38,225 bases of DNA from Gammaproteobacteria bacterium (GCA_013001575.1 JABDMI010000090.1:1-38225); one strand, 5' to 3'; positions 1 to 9,090 are shown, counted from the stretch's first letter. The notes: generated from the sequence alone by a model not told the origin. A program made the numbers and translations.

Positions 1-203
1 TTTTTGATCAGGGTAAAACCACCTGTTGTTACGCCGAATCCGATAAAGCCTGGGTTCTGGATCCGGATGGTGTTTCCTGGGAAACATTTTTAACCGTGGG
101 TGAGGCAACGACCTATAACGGTCAGTCCGTAGAAGATGTGGTTGAATCTAACACTGCCTGTTGTGCACCCAAGCTTGAAACAGTCGCATCGGGGTGTTGT
201 TAA
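1..203 (+). CDS. ArsI/CadI-type glyoxalase-fold metalloenzyme, 3' end only
   Basis: The reading frame starting at base 3 is open from the window edge to a TAA at 201-203, giving 66 C-terminal residues. It contains TTCCYAESDKAWV, then DPDGVSWETF, and a tail with further CC pairs (TACCAP and the terminal SGCC). A Cys pair next to a WxxDPDG-W-E strand and Cys-rich tail is typical of the ArsI/CadI branch of the vicinal-oxygen-chelate (glyoxalase/bleomycin resistance) superfamily. These proteins bind trivalent arsenicals or cadmium, and ArsI cleaves C-As bonds in organoarsenicals. The Glu of the WE motif is expected to be a metal ligand. The N-terminal half lies outside the window, so substrate cannot be decided. 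The gene converges on ppc with a 21-base gap and no visible terminator. Family assignment is firm; specific activity is inference. Confidence 0.82.
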   Translation, partial: FDQGKTTCCYAESDKAWVLDPDGVSWETFLTVGEATTYNGQSVEDVVESNTACCAPKLETVASGCC

Positions 204-224
204 ATTAACGATTATTACTCTTTG

Positions 225-2816
225 TTAAGCTGAGTTCCGGCTCGCATTAATATTACCGAACAAACTGCGAGTCACCATTTTCTGGTAAACCTCCAGCTCC
301 TTCTCGTCCGCTCCACTTTGTTCCAGTTCGCGGATACGCATTAAGGCAAACTGTTGAATGGTTAACAGTGGCAACACAATTTGCTCACGCGCCCGAATAG
401 AGCCTTTGTTAGCCGGTTCATTTTCCATCAGATCATCAAAGCCAGTAAGTTTGAGAATCAAACGCCTGGTTTCCTGATACTCGTTATGAATTAGCTCCCA
501 AAACTTGCCATACTCGGGATCATCCCGCATATAGGCCGTAAGCCCGAAAAAGGACTTGGACAAACTCATCATCGAGTTCGAGATCAGCGCCCGGAAAAAA
601 GCCGAGTTTTGATACAGAGATTGCACCTGTTCAAAGTCATCACGGTCTTCGTATTCTTTTAATGCATTACCGACACCAAAAAATCCTGGCACATTTTGCT
701 TGAGTTGGCTCCAACTGCCAACGAACGGGATGGCACGCAAGTCCGAGAAATTCAACTCGCTGGAATTGCCTCGTTTGGACGGCCGGCTTCCGATATTGGT
801 TTTGGCGTAGTACTTCAGGGTGCTCATGTATTCCAGATAAGCGATGAATTTAGGGTGTTGCTTGAAGTCTATATAAGCCTGATAACTGCTTTCCGCCAAG
901 TTATTCATGGTGGCACGGTCTGCATCCGACAATTCGGTATCCGCTTTAGTGAACACAGCGTTATTGATTCCAGAGCTCAAGAGCTGTTCCAGGTTAAATT
1001 GGCAGGAATCCAAAGTGCCAAAGTTTGAGCTGATGGTTTGCCCCTGAATCGTCAGTTGCACTTCTTTGCTTTCGATGGTGGGACCTTGCGAAGCATAGAA
1101 CTGGTGGGTGTTACCGCCACCGCGTGCCGGTGGACCACCACGCCCGTCAAAAAACGCCACATCGATAGCGTGATTTCGCGAAACTTTGGTAAGCGCTTCC
1201 TTGGCCTGATAAATTCCCCAGTTCGCCATTAAGTAGCCACCGTCTTTGGTGCCGTCGGAAAACCCGAGCATAATGGTTTGTTTGTTATTGCGACGATCCA
1301 TGTGCACGGAATAAACCGGATGGGTATACAGCGTTTGCATAACGTTATGTGCGACTTTTAGATCCGGCACGGTTTCAAATAATGGAATAATGTCTACACT
1401 TGGCTGCTCCCAACCCGTCAATCGCAATAAGGCATACACATGCATAATGTCTTTGACCGAACCACAATTACTGATGATGTAACGATTACACGCCAGTTCG
1501 CCATTGCGTTGTTGAATTTTTTGCATGGCCTCGATCGAACCCAGGGTGCGCTGCGTGATGCCATCAAAATCTTTCGATTTCAGATTGGCTTTTACACTGG
1601 CCAGAATTTCAACTTGTTCTGCATCGGATAAATCCGCATAGTTTTCCGGGAACACGTTTAGATTATTGGCGCGGCAATATTCGACGATGGTGTCCATAAC
1701 TTCCTGATGCTTGCGTGCATCCTGGCGGATGTCCAGACTGGCAAAATGAAAACCAAACAAGGTCACCTTATTAATCAAATCGTCCAATTCATCTAAAAAC
1801 AAGGATTGATGCTTACTCACAAGTTTTTCACGGATCGTCAATAATTCCCCGAGCAGGTCTTCCTTCGTTACCGTTGAAGTCATGGCATTAAAAACCAGGT
1901 CGTTGATCATGCCTTCCACCTTTTTGACCGAGGTTTCCAGTCCGGCAAAGGTTAAACGGCGTTTGAGTTGTCTGAAATCACGTAAATAATTGCGCAATAT
2001 CGACATACGAAGTTTTTCAGCGGTTTTTAAGGTGATCTCGGTGGTGACATAGGGATTGCCATCCCGATCACCGCCTGGCCAAAACCCGAGAGCGATGGTA
2101 CGGAAGTATTTATCGGCCGTGTTCTCATCGTAGTTTTTTAAAATTGTTTTTCTTATATAGGAAAATATTGTGCCGGCGGCGTGATAAAAAACATTTTCCA
2201 AATACCAGATCAGGCTCACGGCTTCATCGAGTGGCGTGGGTTTTTCCTGTTTGAAAAACGGGGTTTTACCCAATTGAGCAAGAAGCTCTTTAATGGTGAT
2301 AATGTCATCTTCGCGAATGGCTTCGGCGAGGTCGTTAATGATGCCGAGTACAGAACCGGGATAGAACTGGGTGGGATGGGCGGTTAATACAATGCGCGCA
2401 CTAAAATCGTGCAAGGCTTTTTTTAACTCGGGTAAACGGTTTTTATCTTTGGCTTCTTCACGGATGTTTCTGATCGTGCCGCGACCGTCCATGTTGTTGA
2501 CCACAGGGAAAGCGGCATCTTCGATCGCATCAAATAATACGACCTGGCGCTCGATGTATTGGATAAATCGAAATAACAAGTTCAGTTGTTCGTCAGTGGA
2601 ATACTGATCCAGATACTGGGCAAAGAATTGTTCCACGATCTTCTCGGGATTGTTCTTTGCCGCATAACCCTTCTGGCAGAACTCCGTAAACAGGGGCAAC
2701 AAAGCGCCGGTATTACTGACCTCGTCAAAAGGCAATGAAGTAAAGATCCCGTTATAGATCTGGTATTTGGACAACACGTTTTCTTCAAAACGCTCAAGTT
2801 TTGGCTTGGAAGACAT
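225..2816 (-). CDS. ppc: Phosphoenolpyruvate carboxylase
   Basis: Predicted cytoplasmic PEP carboxylase of 863 residues, close to the usual 850-900. It converts PEP and bicarbonate to oxaloacetate and so refills the TCA cycle; gltA lies in the same window. Visible signatures in order are VLTAHPTQ (catalytic His loop, about residue 145), FWPGGDRDGNP, FGFHFASLDIRQD, GFSDGTKDGGY, FFDGRGGPPARGGG (Gly-rich catalytic loop) and GSRPSKR. The C-terminus ends in an RN-containing tail (ASRNSA) like the conserved RNTG end that reaches the active site in this family. The ATG at 2816 follows an A-rich leader with only a weak ribosome binding site. The gene is monocistronic or co-transcribed behind purT, with a TATAAT box in the 167-base gap between them. 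Identification is secure. Confidence 0.97.
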   Translation of the reverse strand: MSSKPKLERFEENVLSKYQIYNGIFTSLPFDEVSNTGALLPLFTEFCQKGYAAKNNPEKIVEQFFAQYLDQYSTDEQLNLLFRFIQYIERQVVLFDAIEDAAFPVVNNMDGRGTIRNIREEAKDKNRLPELKKALHDFSARIVLTAHPTQFYPGSVLGIINDLAEAIREDDIITIKELLAQLGKTPFFKQEKPTPLDEAVSLIWYLENVFYHAAGTIFSYIRKTILKNYDENTADKYFRTIALGFWPGGDRDGNPYVTTEITLKTAEKLRMSILRNYLRDFRQLKRRLTFAGLETSVKKVEGMINDLVFNAMTSTVTKEDLLGELLTIREKLVSKHQSLFLDELDDLINKVTLFGFHFASLDIRQDARKHQEVMDTIVEYCRANNLNVFPENYADLSDAEQVEILASVKANLKSKDFDGITQRTLGSIEAMQKIQQRNGELACNRYIISNCGSVKDIMHVYALLRLTGWEQPSVDIIPLFETVPDLKVAHNVMQTLYTHPVYSVHMDRRNNKQTIMLGFSDGTKDGGYLMANWGIYQAKEALTKVSRNHAIDVAFFDGRGGPPARGGGNTHQFYASQGPTIESKEVQLTIQGQTISSNFGTLDSCQFNLEQLLSSGINNAVFTKADTELSDADRATMNNLAESSYQAYIDFKQHPKFIAYLEYMSTLKYYAKTNIGSRPSKRGNSSELNFSDLRAIPFVGSWSQLKQNVPGFFGVGNALKEYEDRDDFEQVQSLYQNSAFFRALISNSMMSLSKSFFGLTAYMRDDPEYGKFWELIHNEYQETRRLILKLTGFDDLMENEPANKGSIRAREQIVLPLLTIQQFALMRIRELEQSGADEKELEVYQKMVTRSLFGNINASRNSA

Positions 2817-2879
2817 TATTTTTCTGGTTCATTTGTTGAATAAGGAATTTACCAAAGAAGTGGCAAATTTCGACTGTGT

Positions 2880-2885
2880 ATTATA
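2880..2885 (-). promoter_or_regulatory. Candidate -10 box for ppc
   Basis: The minus strand reads GGCTATAATACAC, a perfect TATAAT hexamer about 64 bases upstream of the ppc ATG. No convincing -35 hexamer sits 16-18 bases upstream, so the promoter call rests on the -10 and the location alone. The rest of the ppc-purT gap holds two A/T-rich inverted repeats near 2947-2981 that could weakly terminate purT transcription. Confidence 0.35.
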
Positions 2886-2983
2886 GCCGCAAATGAAAAC
2901 GAGATATTTATTACAAATGAAACTAAAAGGCCCGACTGATAATTAGTTTGTTATTTAACAAAAGATTATCTCAGCTAATCTAA

Positions 2984-4189
2984 TTACACTTTCACTCTTA
3001 CGCTCTCCGCTACCCTTTTCGCTTTCTCTCTTGCATCATCGATATTTTCAGCCAATGCCAAGCCAACACCCATCCTGCGTTTACCTTTCACTTCCGGTTT
3101 GCCGAAGATTCTGACTTCGGTGTCTTTGAGTTGTAATGCGTCATCAAGATCACAGTATTGGATGTCGGTGGAATCACCTTCCACCAGAATAACGTGTGAA
3201 GCCCCGTGACCAAGTAGTTTTATCTCTGGAATCGGTAAGCCCAAAATTGCTCGGGCATGTAAGGCGAACTCGGATAAATTCTGGGTTATGAGAGTAACCA
3301 TTCCGGTATCGTGGGGTCGCGGTGACAACTCGCTAAAGTAAACGATGTCATCGCCATCTGCATTTACTTTAATAAATAACTCGACCCCGAATAACCCGGC
3401 TCCATCACTGCCTGCGAGATTATTCACCACCATACTCGCCATTTTCTGGGCTTCTTCCAGGGCATGTTCACTCATGGCCTGGGGTTGCCAGGATTCCCGA
3501 TAGTCGCCGTCTACTTGACGGTGTCCGACCGGGGCACAAAAACTGATGCCGTCTTTGTGTTTGACTGTGAGCAAGGTGATCTCGTAATCAAAATCGATAA
3601 AACCTTCCACAATAATGCGTCCGCCACCGGCTCGACCCCCCGCTTGCGAATATTCCCAGGCGGAATCGATGTCACGACTGTCGCGAATGGTGCTTTGCCC
3701 TTTCCCCGACGAACTCATTACCGGCTTGATTACACAAGGTAGTCCGATCGCATCGATCGCAGCCAGGTATTCCTCTTGAGTTTCAGCAAAACGATAGGGC
3801 GAAGTGAGTAATTGCAATTCTCCGGCGATCAGTTTACGAATACCTTCTCTATCCATGGTGAGCCTTGCAGCACGGGCCGTTGGTATCACTTTGTGCCCTT
3901 CTTTTTCCAATTCAATCAAGGTGTCAGTGGCAATCGCCTCGATCTCGGGCACGATGAAATTTGGCTCTTCTTTTTCAATGATCTCGCGTAAGGCGTCACC
4001 GTCCAGCATGTCAATCACATACGAGCGTTGTGCAAACTGCATGGCCGGTGCATTGGCGTAACGATCGACGGCGATCACCATTACGCCGTATCGCATAGCC
4101 TCCAATGCCACCTCACGCCCGAGCTCACCCGAACCAAGTAATAGCAGGCGAGTGGCATTTTCAGTAAATGGTGTGCCAATAGTGGTCAT
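2984..4189 (-). CDS. purT: Formate-dependent phosphoribosylglycinamide formyltransferase
   Basis: 401-residue ATP-grasp enzyme. It uses formate and ATP to formylate glycinamide ribonucleotide in purine synthesis, replacing the folate-dependent PurN step. The N-terminus has the Rossmann-like [17 protein letters not shown] substrate-binding motif. The ATP-grasp core shows [15 protein letters not shown] (about residues 150-165) and the metal-binding [14 protein letters not shown] segment (about 285-298). Length and motifs match PurT closely, with no gaps. The ATG at 4189 is preceded by TTGAGGGCAAAAA, a usable GAGG ribosome binding site. The gene is divergent from the amidohydrolase gene at 4394, so the 204 bases between them must carry promoters for both. 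Identification is secure. Confidence 0.97.
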   Translation of the reverse strand: MTTIGTPFTENATRLLLLGSGELGREVALEAMRYGVMVIAVDRYANAPAMQFAQRSYVIDMLDGDALREIIEKEEPNFIVPEIEAIATDTLIELEKEGHKVIPTARAARLTMDREGIRKLIAGELQLLTSPYRFAETQEEYLAAIDAIGLPCVIKPVMSSSGKGQSTIRDSRDIDSAWEYSQAGGRAGGGRIIVEGFIDFDYEITLLTVKHKDGISFCAPVGHRQVDGDYRESWQPQAMSEHALEEAQKMASMVVNNLAGSDGAGLFGVELFIKVNADGDDIVYFSELSPRPHDTGMVTLITQNLSEFALHARAILGLPIPEIKLLGHGASHVILVEGDSTDIQYCDLDDALQLKDTEVRIFGKPEVKGKRRMGVGLALAENIDDAREKAKRVAESVRVKV

Positions 4190-4360
4190 TTTTTGCCCTC
4201 AATTAAATCCGTGTTTTCACTAGTATAGTAAATTCCGTGAGCGCGAGCTATTTGTATAATCTGTGGCAATTATTACCATGCTTTGATCCTCACCATAAAA
4301 GCTCATTAAGTTAATGTTTTCTTACTGTTTTCAAGGCCTAGCCATGTTAGCATTCGTGTT

Positions 4361-4366
4361 TATAAT
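4361..4366 (+). promoter_or_regulatory. Candidate -10 box for the amidohydrolase operon
   Basis: TATAAT lies 28 bases before the ATG at 4394 in the purT-amidohydrolase divergent gap, followed by the ribosome binding site ACAGGAGTGCATC. A good -35 at the right spacing is not evident (CTAGCC at 17 bases), so this is a position-plus-hexamer call. The remainder of the 204-base gap shows no hairpin terminator or repeat that I can defend. Confidence 0.4.
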
Positions 4367-4393
4367 TTTTACTTTCTGAAACAGGAGTGCATC

Positions 4394-5791
4394 ATGGAGT
4401 CGATCAACAATTCCCGACCCCTTCTTTCTCTGGCCAAACCCTGTCTGGCTACACTGATCGCCTGCAGCCTTTTCATGACGGCATGTGGCAAACAAGAAAA
4501 CGATGAAGCTGCAAAAGAAGCCTTTTCATCGACTTATCAAGCTCTGGAATCGGCACCCGTCTTTATCCAGAACGCCACAATCCTGCTGGGCAATGGCGAA
4601 AAACTCAATGAAGCCAACATATTGTTAAAAGACGGCAAGATTGAAGCCGTGGGCAAGCGAGTTAAATCTGTGAAAGGAGCCATCGAGATTGATGCCACCG
4701 GTAAATATGTCACCCCGGGTGTGATCGACACGCATTCGCATCTTGGTGTATACCCCTCGCCCGGCACACGCTCACACAGAGACGGCAACGAGGCGGTTGC
4801 CCCCGTCACTGCCGATGTCTGGGCCGAACACAGCGTGTGGCCGCAGGACCCCGGCTTCATCACTGCATTGGCTGGTGGTGTGACCAGTATGCAAATTTTG
4901 CCGGGTTCCGCCAATCTGTTTGGTGGTCGCTCGGTCACAGTTAAAAACGTTCCCGCGCATACCTATCAAGCGATGAAATTCCCGGGCGCACCACACGGTC
5001 TAAAAATGGCCTGCGGCGAAAACCCCAAACGCGTGTATGGCGACAAAGGCGGTCCACAGACACGCATGGGAAATGTGGCCGGTTACCGCAGAGCCTGGAT
5101 CGATGCAGCCGATTATCTTAAAAAATCTGAAGCCGCAGCCGAAGGCAGCGAGCCACCCAAGCGTGACTTGAAACTGGAAACCCTGGCGGGCGTACTCAAA
5201 GGCGAGATTCTGGTGCATAACCATTGTTATCGCGCCGATGAGATGGCCACCATGCTGGACTTGGCCAAAGAGTTTGATTACAAGGTTACCTCTTTTCACC
5301 ATGCAATTGAAGCTTATAAAATTGGTGACCTCTTAGCTGCAAACGATACCTGTGCTTCGATGTGGGCCGATTGGTGGGGCTTTAAAATGGAAGCCTTTGA
5401 CATGGTGCGTGAAAATATTCCGATGGTGGAAGCCGCCGGCGCCTGTGCCATTGTGCATTCTGATTCAGGCAAAGGCATTCAGCGCTTGCATCAGGAAGCC
5501 GCCAAAGCCATGGCCAGCGGACAACGGGTCGGGCTGGACTATGACGAAGCCACTGCCATTAGCTGGATCACCCAAAACCCGGCCAAGGCCTTGGGGATTC
5601 TTGAACACACCGGTACCCTGGAAGAAGGCAAAATGGCCGACGTAGTTTTGTGGAGCGACTCGCCCTTTAGTGTGTACACCCACGCCGAAAAAGTTTTTGT
5701 GGACGGAGCATTGATCTACGACCGCTTCGATGAATCAAAACAACCCGTGACTGATTTCAGTTTAGGCGTTTTGAATTTTGGCGCGGAGTAA
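4394..5791 (+). CDS. Metal-dependent amidohydrolase, predicted lipoprotein
   Basis: 465-residue amidohydrolase-superfamily protein with a complete metal site. A hydrophobic N-terminus ending in MTAC (Cys31) looks like a lipobox, so the enzyme is predicted to be membrane-tethered outside the cytoplasm. The core begins with VTPGVIDTHSHLG, where H114 and H116 form the strand-1 HxH pair. Further candidate ligands are H275/H277 in VHNHCYRADEM, H302/H303 in SFHHAIEAY and D357 in IVHSDSG. A GENPKRVYG segment sits where related enzymes carry a bridging residue. It most resembles the imidazolonepropionase-like/Xaa-dipeptidase group, but substrate cannot be read from sequence. A clear ribosome binding site (AGGAG) precedes the ATG. 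The stop overlaps the ribosome binding site of the next gene, whose product is a paralogue, so the two are almost certainly co-expressed. Confidence 0.88.
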   Translation: MESINNSRPLLSLAKPCLATLIACSLFMTACGKQENDEAAKEAFSSTYQALESAPVFIQNATILLGNGEKLNEANILLKDGKIEAVGKRVKSVKGAIEIDATGKYVTPGVIDTHSHLGVYPSPGTRSHRDGNEAVAPVTADVWAEHSVWPQDPGFITALAGGVTSMQILPGSANLFGGRSVTVKNVPAHTYQAMKFPGAPHGLKMACGENPKRVYGDKGGPQTRMGNVAGYRRAWIDAADYLKKSEAAAEGSEPPKRDLKLETLAGVLKGEILVHNHCYRADEMATMLDLAKEFDYKVTSFHHAIEAYKIGDLLAANDTCASMWADWWGFKMEAFDMVRENIPMVEAAGACAIVHSDSGKGIQRLHQEAAKAMASGQRVGLDYDEATAISWITQNPAKALGILEHTGTLEEGKMADVVLWSDSPFSVYTHAEKVFVDGALIYDRFDESKQPVTDFSLGVLNFGAE

Positions 5792-5801
5792 GGAGAACAT
5801 T

Positions 5802-7100
5802 ATGAATAATATTTCGATTAAAAATCCAATTAGAGTTTTTCTTGCCGGTTTCTTAATTGTTCTAAGTGGAGCATTGAATGCCGAGTTAATTGCCATCAAA
5901 GGCGCCACTATTTACACCCAGAACGATCAGGGCATATTGAAAAATGCGACTTTGATTATTGAGGATGGCGAGATCACAGCCATGGGCAAAGGTGCCCGAA
6001 TCCCGGGTTCTGCAACTATTATCGAGGCCGATGGAAAAATTGTAACCCCGGGTTTGATCGATCCCTATTCCTATTTAGGACTGGAAGAGATCTCCCTGGA
6101 AGCCAACACAGTTGATAAGCGCACTGAAAATAAAAAACATGGTGCTGGATTCGATGTCACTTCAGCGGTCAATCCGTATTCCACCGTGATCATGACCAAT
6201 CGGATTGAAGGAATCACTCACGCAATTGCTGCACCGAGTAATGGTCATTCTGTGTTCGCCGGTCAAGCTGCAGCCATTCATCTAGGCAGCGCCAAAGACG
6301 CGGAAACCGTGATCAAACCCCGCGTCGCGATGTTTGCCTCAGTCACTGGCTGGACAGCGACCCTGGCCGGCGGCTCGCGTGCCTCGGCAATGCTGGATAT
6401 ACGTGAAGCCTTACTCGACGCCCAGGCGTATGCTGATAACCAGGCCGACTACGACAAAGCCGCCATGCGTGAACTGTCCGGCAGCCGACTTGATATGCAA
6501 GCGCTGCAAGCGGTTTTAAATGCTGACATACCACTTATAGTAAACGTTAGTAGAGCCAGTGAAATTCGTCAGGCCCTGAAACTGGTCAAGGATTTTGGTG
6601 TGCGTCTGATTCTGGCGGGCGCTCAAGAAGCCTGGATGCTGGCCGATGAGATCGCCGCTGCTGATGCAGCGGTGATACTTGATCCGCTGGCTAACCTTCC
6701 GTCCAGTTTTGAATCTCTGGGTTCACGTCTGGACAATGCCGCCTTGTTACACAAGGCCGGTGTCTCGATCCTGATCGGCGATGGCGACTCTCACAATTCG
6801 CGCAATCAAAAACAATTAGCCGGTAATGCGGTGGCCAATGGTTTACCAATGACGGCTGCACTGGACGCGATCAGTAAAAACGTCGCCAATGCGTATGGCC
6901 TGGACGGCTTGGGTGAACTTAACGTCGGTGATAAAGCCAGTCTGGTCTTGTGGGATGGTGACCCACTAGAAGTTACCACCTACGCGGATGTCGTGTTTAT
7001 AGAAGGTCAGAATATCGCCATGCAAAGTCGTTCAACCTTGTTACGAGACCGATATTTACAAAAAAGTGATTTACCGCGTGCATTTGTAAAGCCACAATAA
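5802..7100 (+). CDS. Secreted amidohydrolase-fold protein lacking the metal-binding His residues
   Basis: 432 residues from the ATG at 5802, chosen because AAGGAG lies 6 bases upstream at 5790-5795; an in-frame TTG at 5778 is inside the preceding gene. A signal peptide runs to about ALNA (residue 27), with no lipobox Cys. The fold markers of the superfamily are present: an N-terminal beta-sandwich, VTPGLIDPYSYLG, and a C-terminal LNVGDKASLVLWDGDPLEVTTYADVVFIEG. However, the strand-1 HxH of the upstream paralogue is Y89-S-Y91 here, the strand-5 region reads IVNVSRASEI, and the strand-6 HH is AG in LILAGAQEAW. Only an Asp in IGDGDSHN may survive. It is therefore probably not a metal hydrolase and may be a structural or regulatory partner of the preceding lipoprotein. 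Fold is confident; role is inference. Confidence 0.85.
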   Translation: MNNISIKNPIRVFLAGFLIVLSGALNAELIAIKGATIYTQNDQGILKNATLIIEDGEITAMGKGARIPGSATIIEADGKIVTPGLIDPYSYLGLEEISLEANTVDKRTENKKHGAGFDVTSAVNPYSTVIMTNRIEGITHAIAAPSNGHSVFAGQAAAIHLGSAKDAETVIKPRVAMFASVTGWTATLAGGSRASAMLDIREALLDAQAYADNQADYDKAAMRELSGSRLDMQALQAVLNADIPLIVNVSRASEIRQALKLVKDFGVRLILAGAQEAWMLADEIAAADAAVILDPLANLPSSFESLGSRLDNAALLHKAGVSILIGDGDSHNSRNQKQLAGNAVANGLPMTAALDAISKNVANAYGLDGLGELNVGDKASLVLWDGDPLEVTTYADVVFIEGQNIAMQSRSTLLRDRYLQKSDLPRAFVKPQ

Positions 7101-7133
7101 CGGCTGCACTATATTAGTTTCCTTAAACACTAC

Positions 7134-8432
7134 ATGTCAGATAATACTAGCCGTCACGGCAATTCTCTTAGCTTTATTGAAATCACCGCGTTGATTCTTT
7201 TCAGCGCGGTGATGTTATTTTTAATTTCTCAGGTTTTTATACAAGCCTATAATTACCAGAATAACGACGAAGATATTTCAACTTCAAGAACAATGCTCGA
7301 GCGGGCGATTGGTACTGGTGAAAATGATGGTTCTTCTGAAGAAATATCTACCCATTCCACGCAACCTGATGCGAAAAGTAATCTAACTGATGCAAATTCT
7401 GAACCGGATGATTCTACAGAAAACGCCTTGGAGCAAACTCCAGCATCGCAGATCTCGAATTCTCGATCATCAAGTCAAAATACCAAGCCTATTGTTACGC
7501 CTGCTCTACGAAGTGCAGAGATTGAAGCCAGGCAAAAAGCACTCGATGAACTTTGTATGAGCATTCATGCAAAACTCGGATCTGTAGATTTGCAAGAATG
7601 CATGTCGGCAAATTTAAATCACAGCGGAGCTGTAAGTAACCAAAACAGGCCATTGGCCTTCCGTGATTTTTACACTGCTGGCAAAAGAGAGAAAACCCGT
7701 ATTATGTTAATAGGCGGAATTCATGGTGATGAATTCAGTGGCGTAAGTATTGCCTTTAAATGGCTGCATAAACTTGCCAAGACCTATGCTGCCAATAATG
7801 AAAATAGTGAAAATGCATCCGCCAATGACTTTCATTGGCGTGTAATTCCGGTACTTAATCCTGACGGTTTATTACAACCTGATGGCCAATCCACTCGAAT
7901 GAACGCCAATGCCGTTGATCTGAACCGGAATTTTCCAACTCCCGACTGGGACGAATTGGCGCACAAATTCTGGAAAGAAAAACGCTATAGTGATAAACGA
8001 CGCTATCCGGGGCCGGCGTCGGGCAGCGAAAACGAAACTCAGTGGATCGTAAGTCAATTTGATGAATTCAAGCCGCATGCGGTCATTTCCATACATGCAC
8101 CCTACGGCATTGTGGATGCTGATGGTCCGATAGAGCCACCACCCAATGTAGGTCCATTGCAATTAAAGTTACTGGGCACCTATCCGGGCTCTATGGGTCG
8201 CTATGTTGGCGTGTATAAAAATCTGTCCATGCTAACCGTCGAATTAAAACATGCGGGTATTATGCCAAGTGAAAAGGATATTGACCACATTTGGACAGAT
8301 ATTCTCGACTGGATTGACAATAAGGTCGTGGCTGCTGCAAATGCCGGACAAGACCCTTCATTACAAGCCATTCGCCATGAGATCAATGGCTCTGTCAAAG
8401 AACAAGTTTTTGATAAAAAAGCTGGCGATTAG
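7134..8432 (+). CDS. Membrane-anchored M14-family zinc carboxypeptidase
   Basis: 432 residues. One hydrophobic segment (about residues 15-40) near the N-terminus looks like a signal anchor. It is followed by a Ser/Thr/Asn/Glu-rich linker to about residue 130, then a carboxypeptidase domain. Zinc-site residues are visible: H197 and E200 in GGIHGDEFSG, and H321 in VISIHAPYG. MNANAVDLNRNFP holds the substrate-binding Asn-Arg, and E370 in MLTVELKHAG is the expected general base. This pattern matches the M14 family, including MpaA-type murein peptide amidases and succinylglutamate desuccinylase-like enzymes, so a peptidoglycan peptide or other carboxy-terminal amide is a plausible substrate. It lies 33 bases after the inactive amidohydrolase gene, with no obvious ribosome binding site. 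Co-transcription is likely but not certain. Family call is firm. Confidence 0.87.
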   Translation: MSDNTSRHGNSLSFIEITALILFSAVMLFLISQVFIQAYNYQNNDEDISTSRTMLERAIGTGENDGSSEEISTHSTQPDAKSNLTDANSEPDDSTENALEQTPASQISNSRSSSQNTKPIVTPALRSAEIEARQKALDELCMSIHAKLGSVDLQECMSANLNHSGAVSNQNRPLAFRDFYTAGKREKTRIMLIGGIHGDEFSGVSIAFKWLHKLAKTYAANNENSENASANDFHWRVIPVLNPDGLLQPDGQSTRMNANAVDLNRNFPTPDWDELAHKFWKEKRYSDKRRYPGPASGSENETQWIVSQFDEFKPHAVISIHAPYGIVDADGPIEPPPNVGPLQLKLLGTYPGSMGRYVGVYKNLSMLTVELKHAGIMPSEKDIDHIWTDILDWIDNKVVAAANAGQDPSLQAIRHEINGSVKEQVFDKKAGD

Positions 8433-8481
8433 ATTTGATTTTATAGAATCAAGCCCGATGATGCTAATGTGCTTGTAAAGT

Positions 8482-8937
8482 TCAGGGTCTGATCCAATCG
8501 ATCACATAGTCATCCAGATCCTCATCCGCAATACCTGCTTCGGAAATGCAACGACCCCGCACCGATATACCGGCTTCATGCACGCTTTCTTTGCGCCCGG
8601 TTCTTAACGGGTGCCAGCGCGGAATATCGCGACCCTCGGCTAGACGTCGGTAAGCGCAGGTTTTTGGTAACCAGCTGGCATCTTGCTCAAGCATTTGCGG
8701 GGTAACTTTAATACAATCGGGCACCAATTCTTGGCGTTTTGAATATTGGGTACAGCGACACAGCTCGGTATCTAAATAACGGCATGCAACTGAAGTGTAA
8801 AATGTTTTATTTAATTCTAGGTTCAGTAATTTATGCAAACAGCAGCGTCCACAACCATCGCATAAAGACTCCCACTCGGTGGAAGAGAATTCATGCAAGT
8901 TCTTATTTTTCCAAAATGCTTTTTGCTTGTTTGGCAT
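8482..8937 (-). CDS. YcgN-family cysteine-cluster protein
   Basis: 151-residue protein of the YcgN/UPF0260 group. It opens with FWKNKNLHEFSSTEWESLCDGCGRCC, whose CxxCxxCC cluster is the family hallmark. More Cys follow in VACRYLDTELCRCTQY and VPDCIKVTP, and then the PKTCAYRRLAEGRDIPRWHPL motif. Cys patterns of this kind are thought to bind iron-sulfur or zinc, but no enzymatic reaction is established for the family. It is convergent with the M14 carboxypeptidase gene (49-base gap) and divergent from fadD (165-base gap), so it appears to be transcribed alone. Length matches the usual 145-155. Family membership is secure; function is unknown. Confidence 0.93.
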   Translation of the reverse strand: MPNKQKAFWKNKNLHEFSSTEWESLCDGCGRCCLHKLLNLELNKTFYTSVACRYLDTELCRCTQYSKRQELVPDCIKVTPQMLEQDASWLPKTCAYRRLAEGRDIPRWHPLRTGRKESVHEAGISVRGRCISEAGIADEDLDDYVIDWIRP

Positions 8938-9090
8938 ATTTTATTAGGGTTTTTTCCAAATTTATGCCCCTTTGATATATAGTACCCAGATGATTTTTCG
9001 CGCCTGGTAATAATACTGTACGTCATAAATTGAGCGTGATAGGCAAACCATGCCACTATTGTTAATAAAAATCAATTAGCTGGCCTTATT

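Noticed and set aside
696-1028. 110-codon plus-strand open frame opposite ppc
   Set aside because: It lies wholly antisense to the highly conserved PEP carboxylase gene, has no ribosome binding site, and its translation resembles no protein I recognise.
5778-5801. In-frame TTG start extending the second amidohydrolase
   Set aside because: It lies inside the preceding gene, and the AAGGAG ribosome binding site with proper spacing points to the ATG at 5802, which also gives a clean signal peptide.
8437-8453. Inverted repeat TTGATT...AATCAA between the M14 and ycgN-like genes as a terminator
   Set aside because: The stem is six A/T-rich base pairs with no T-run on either strand, too weak to call.
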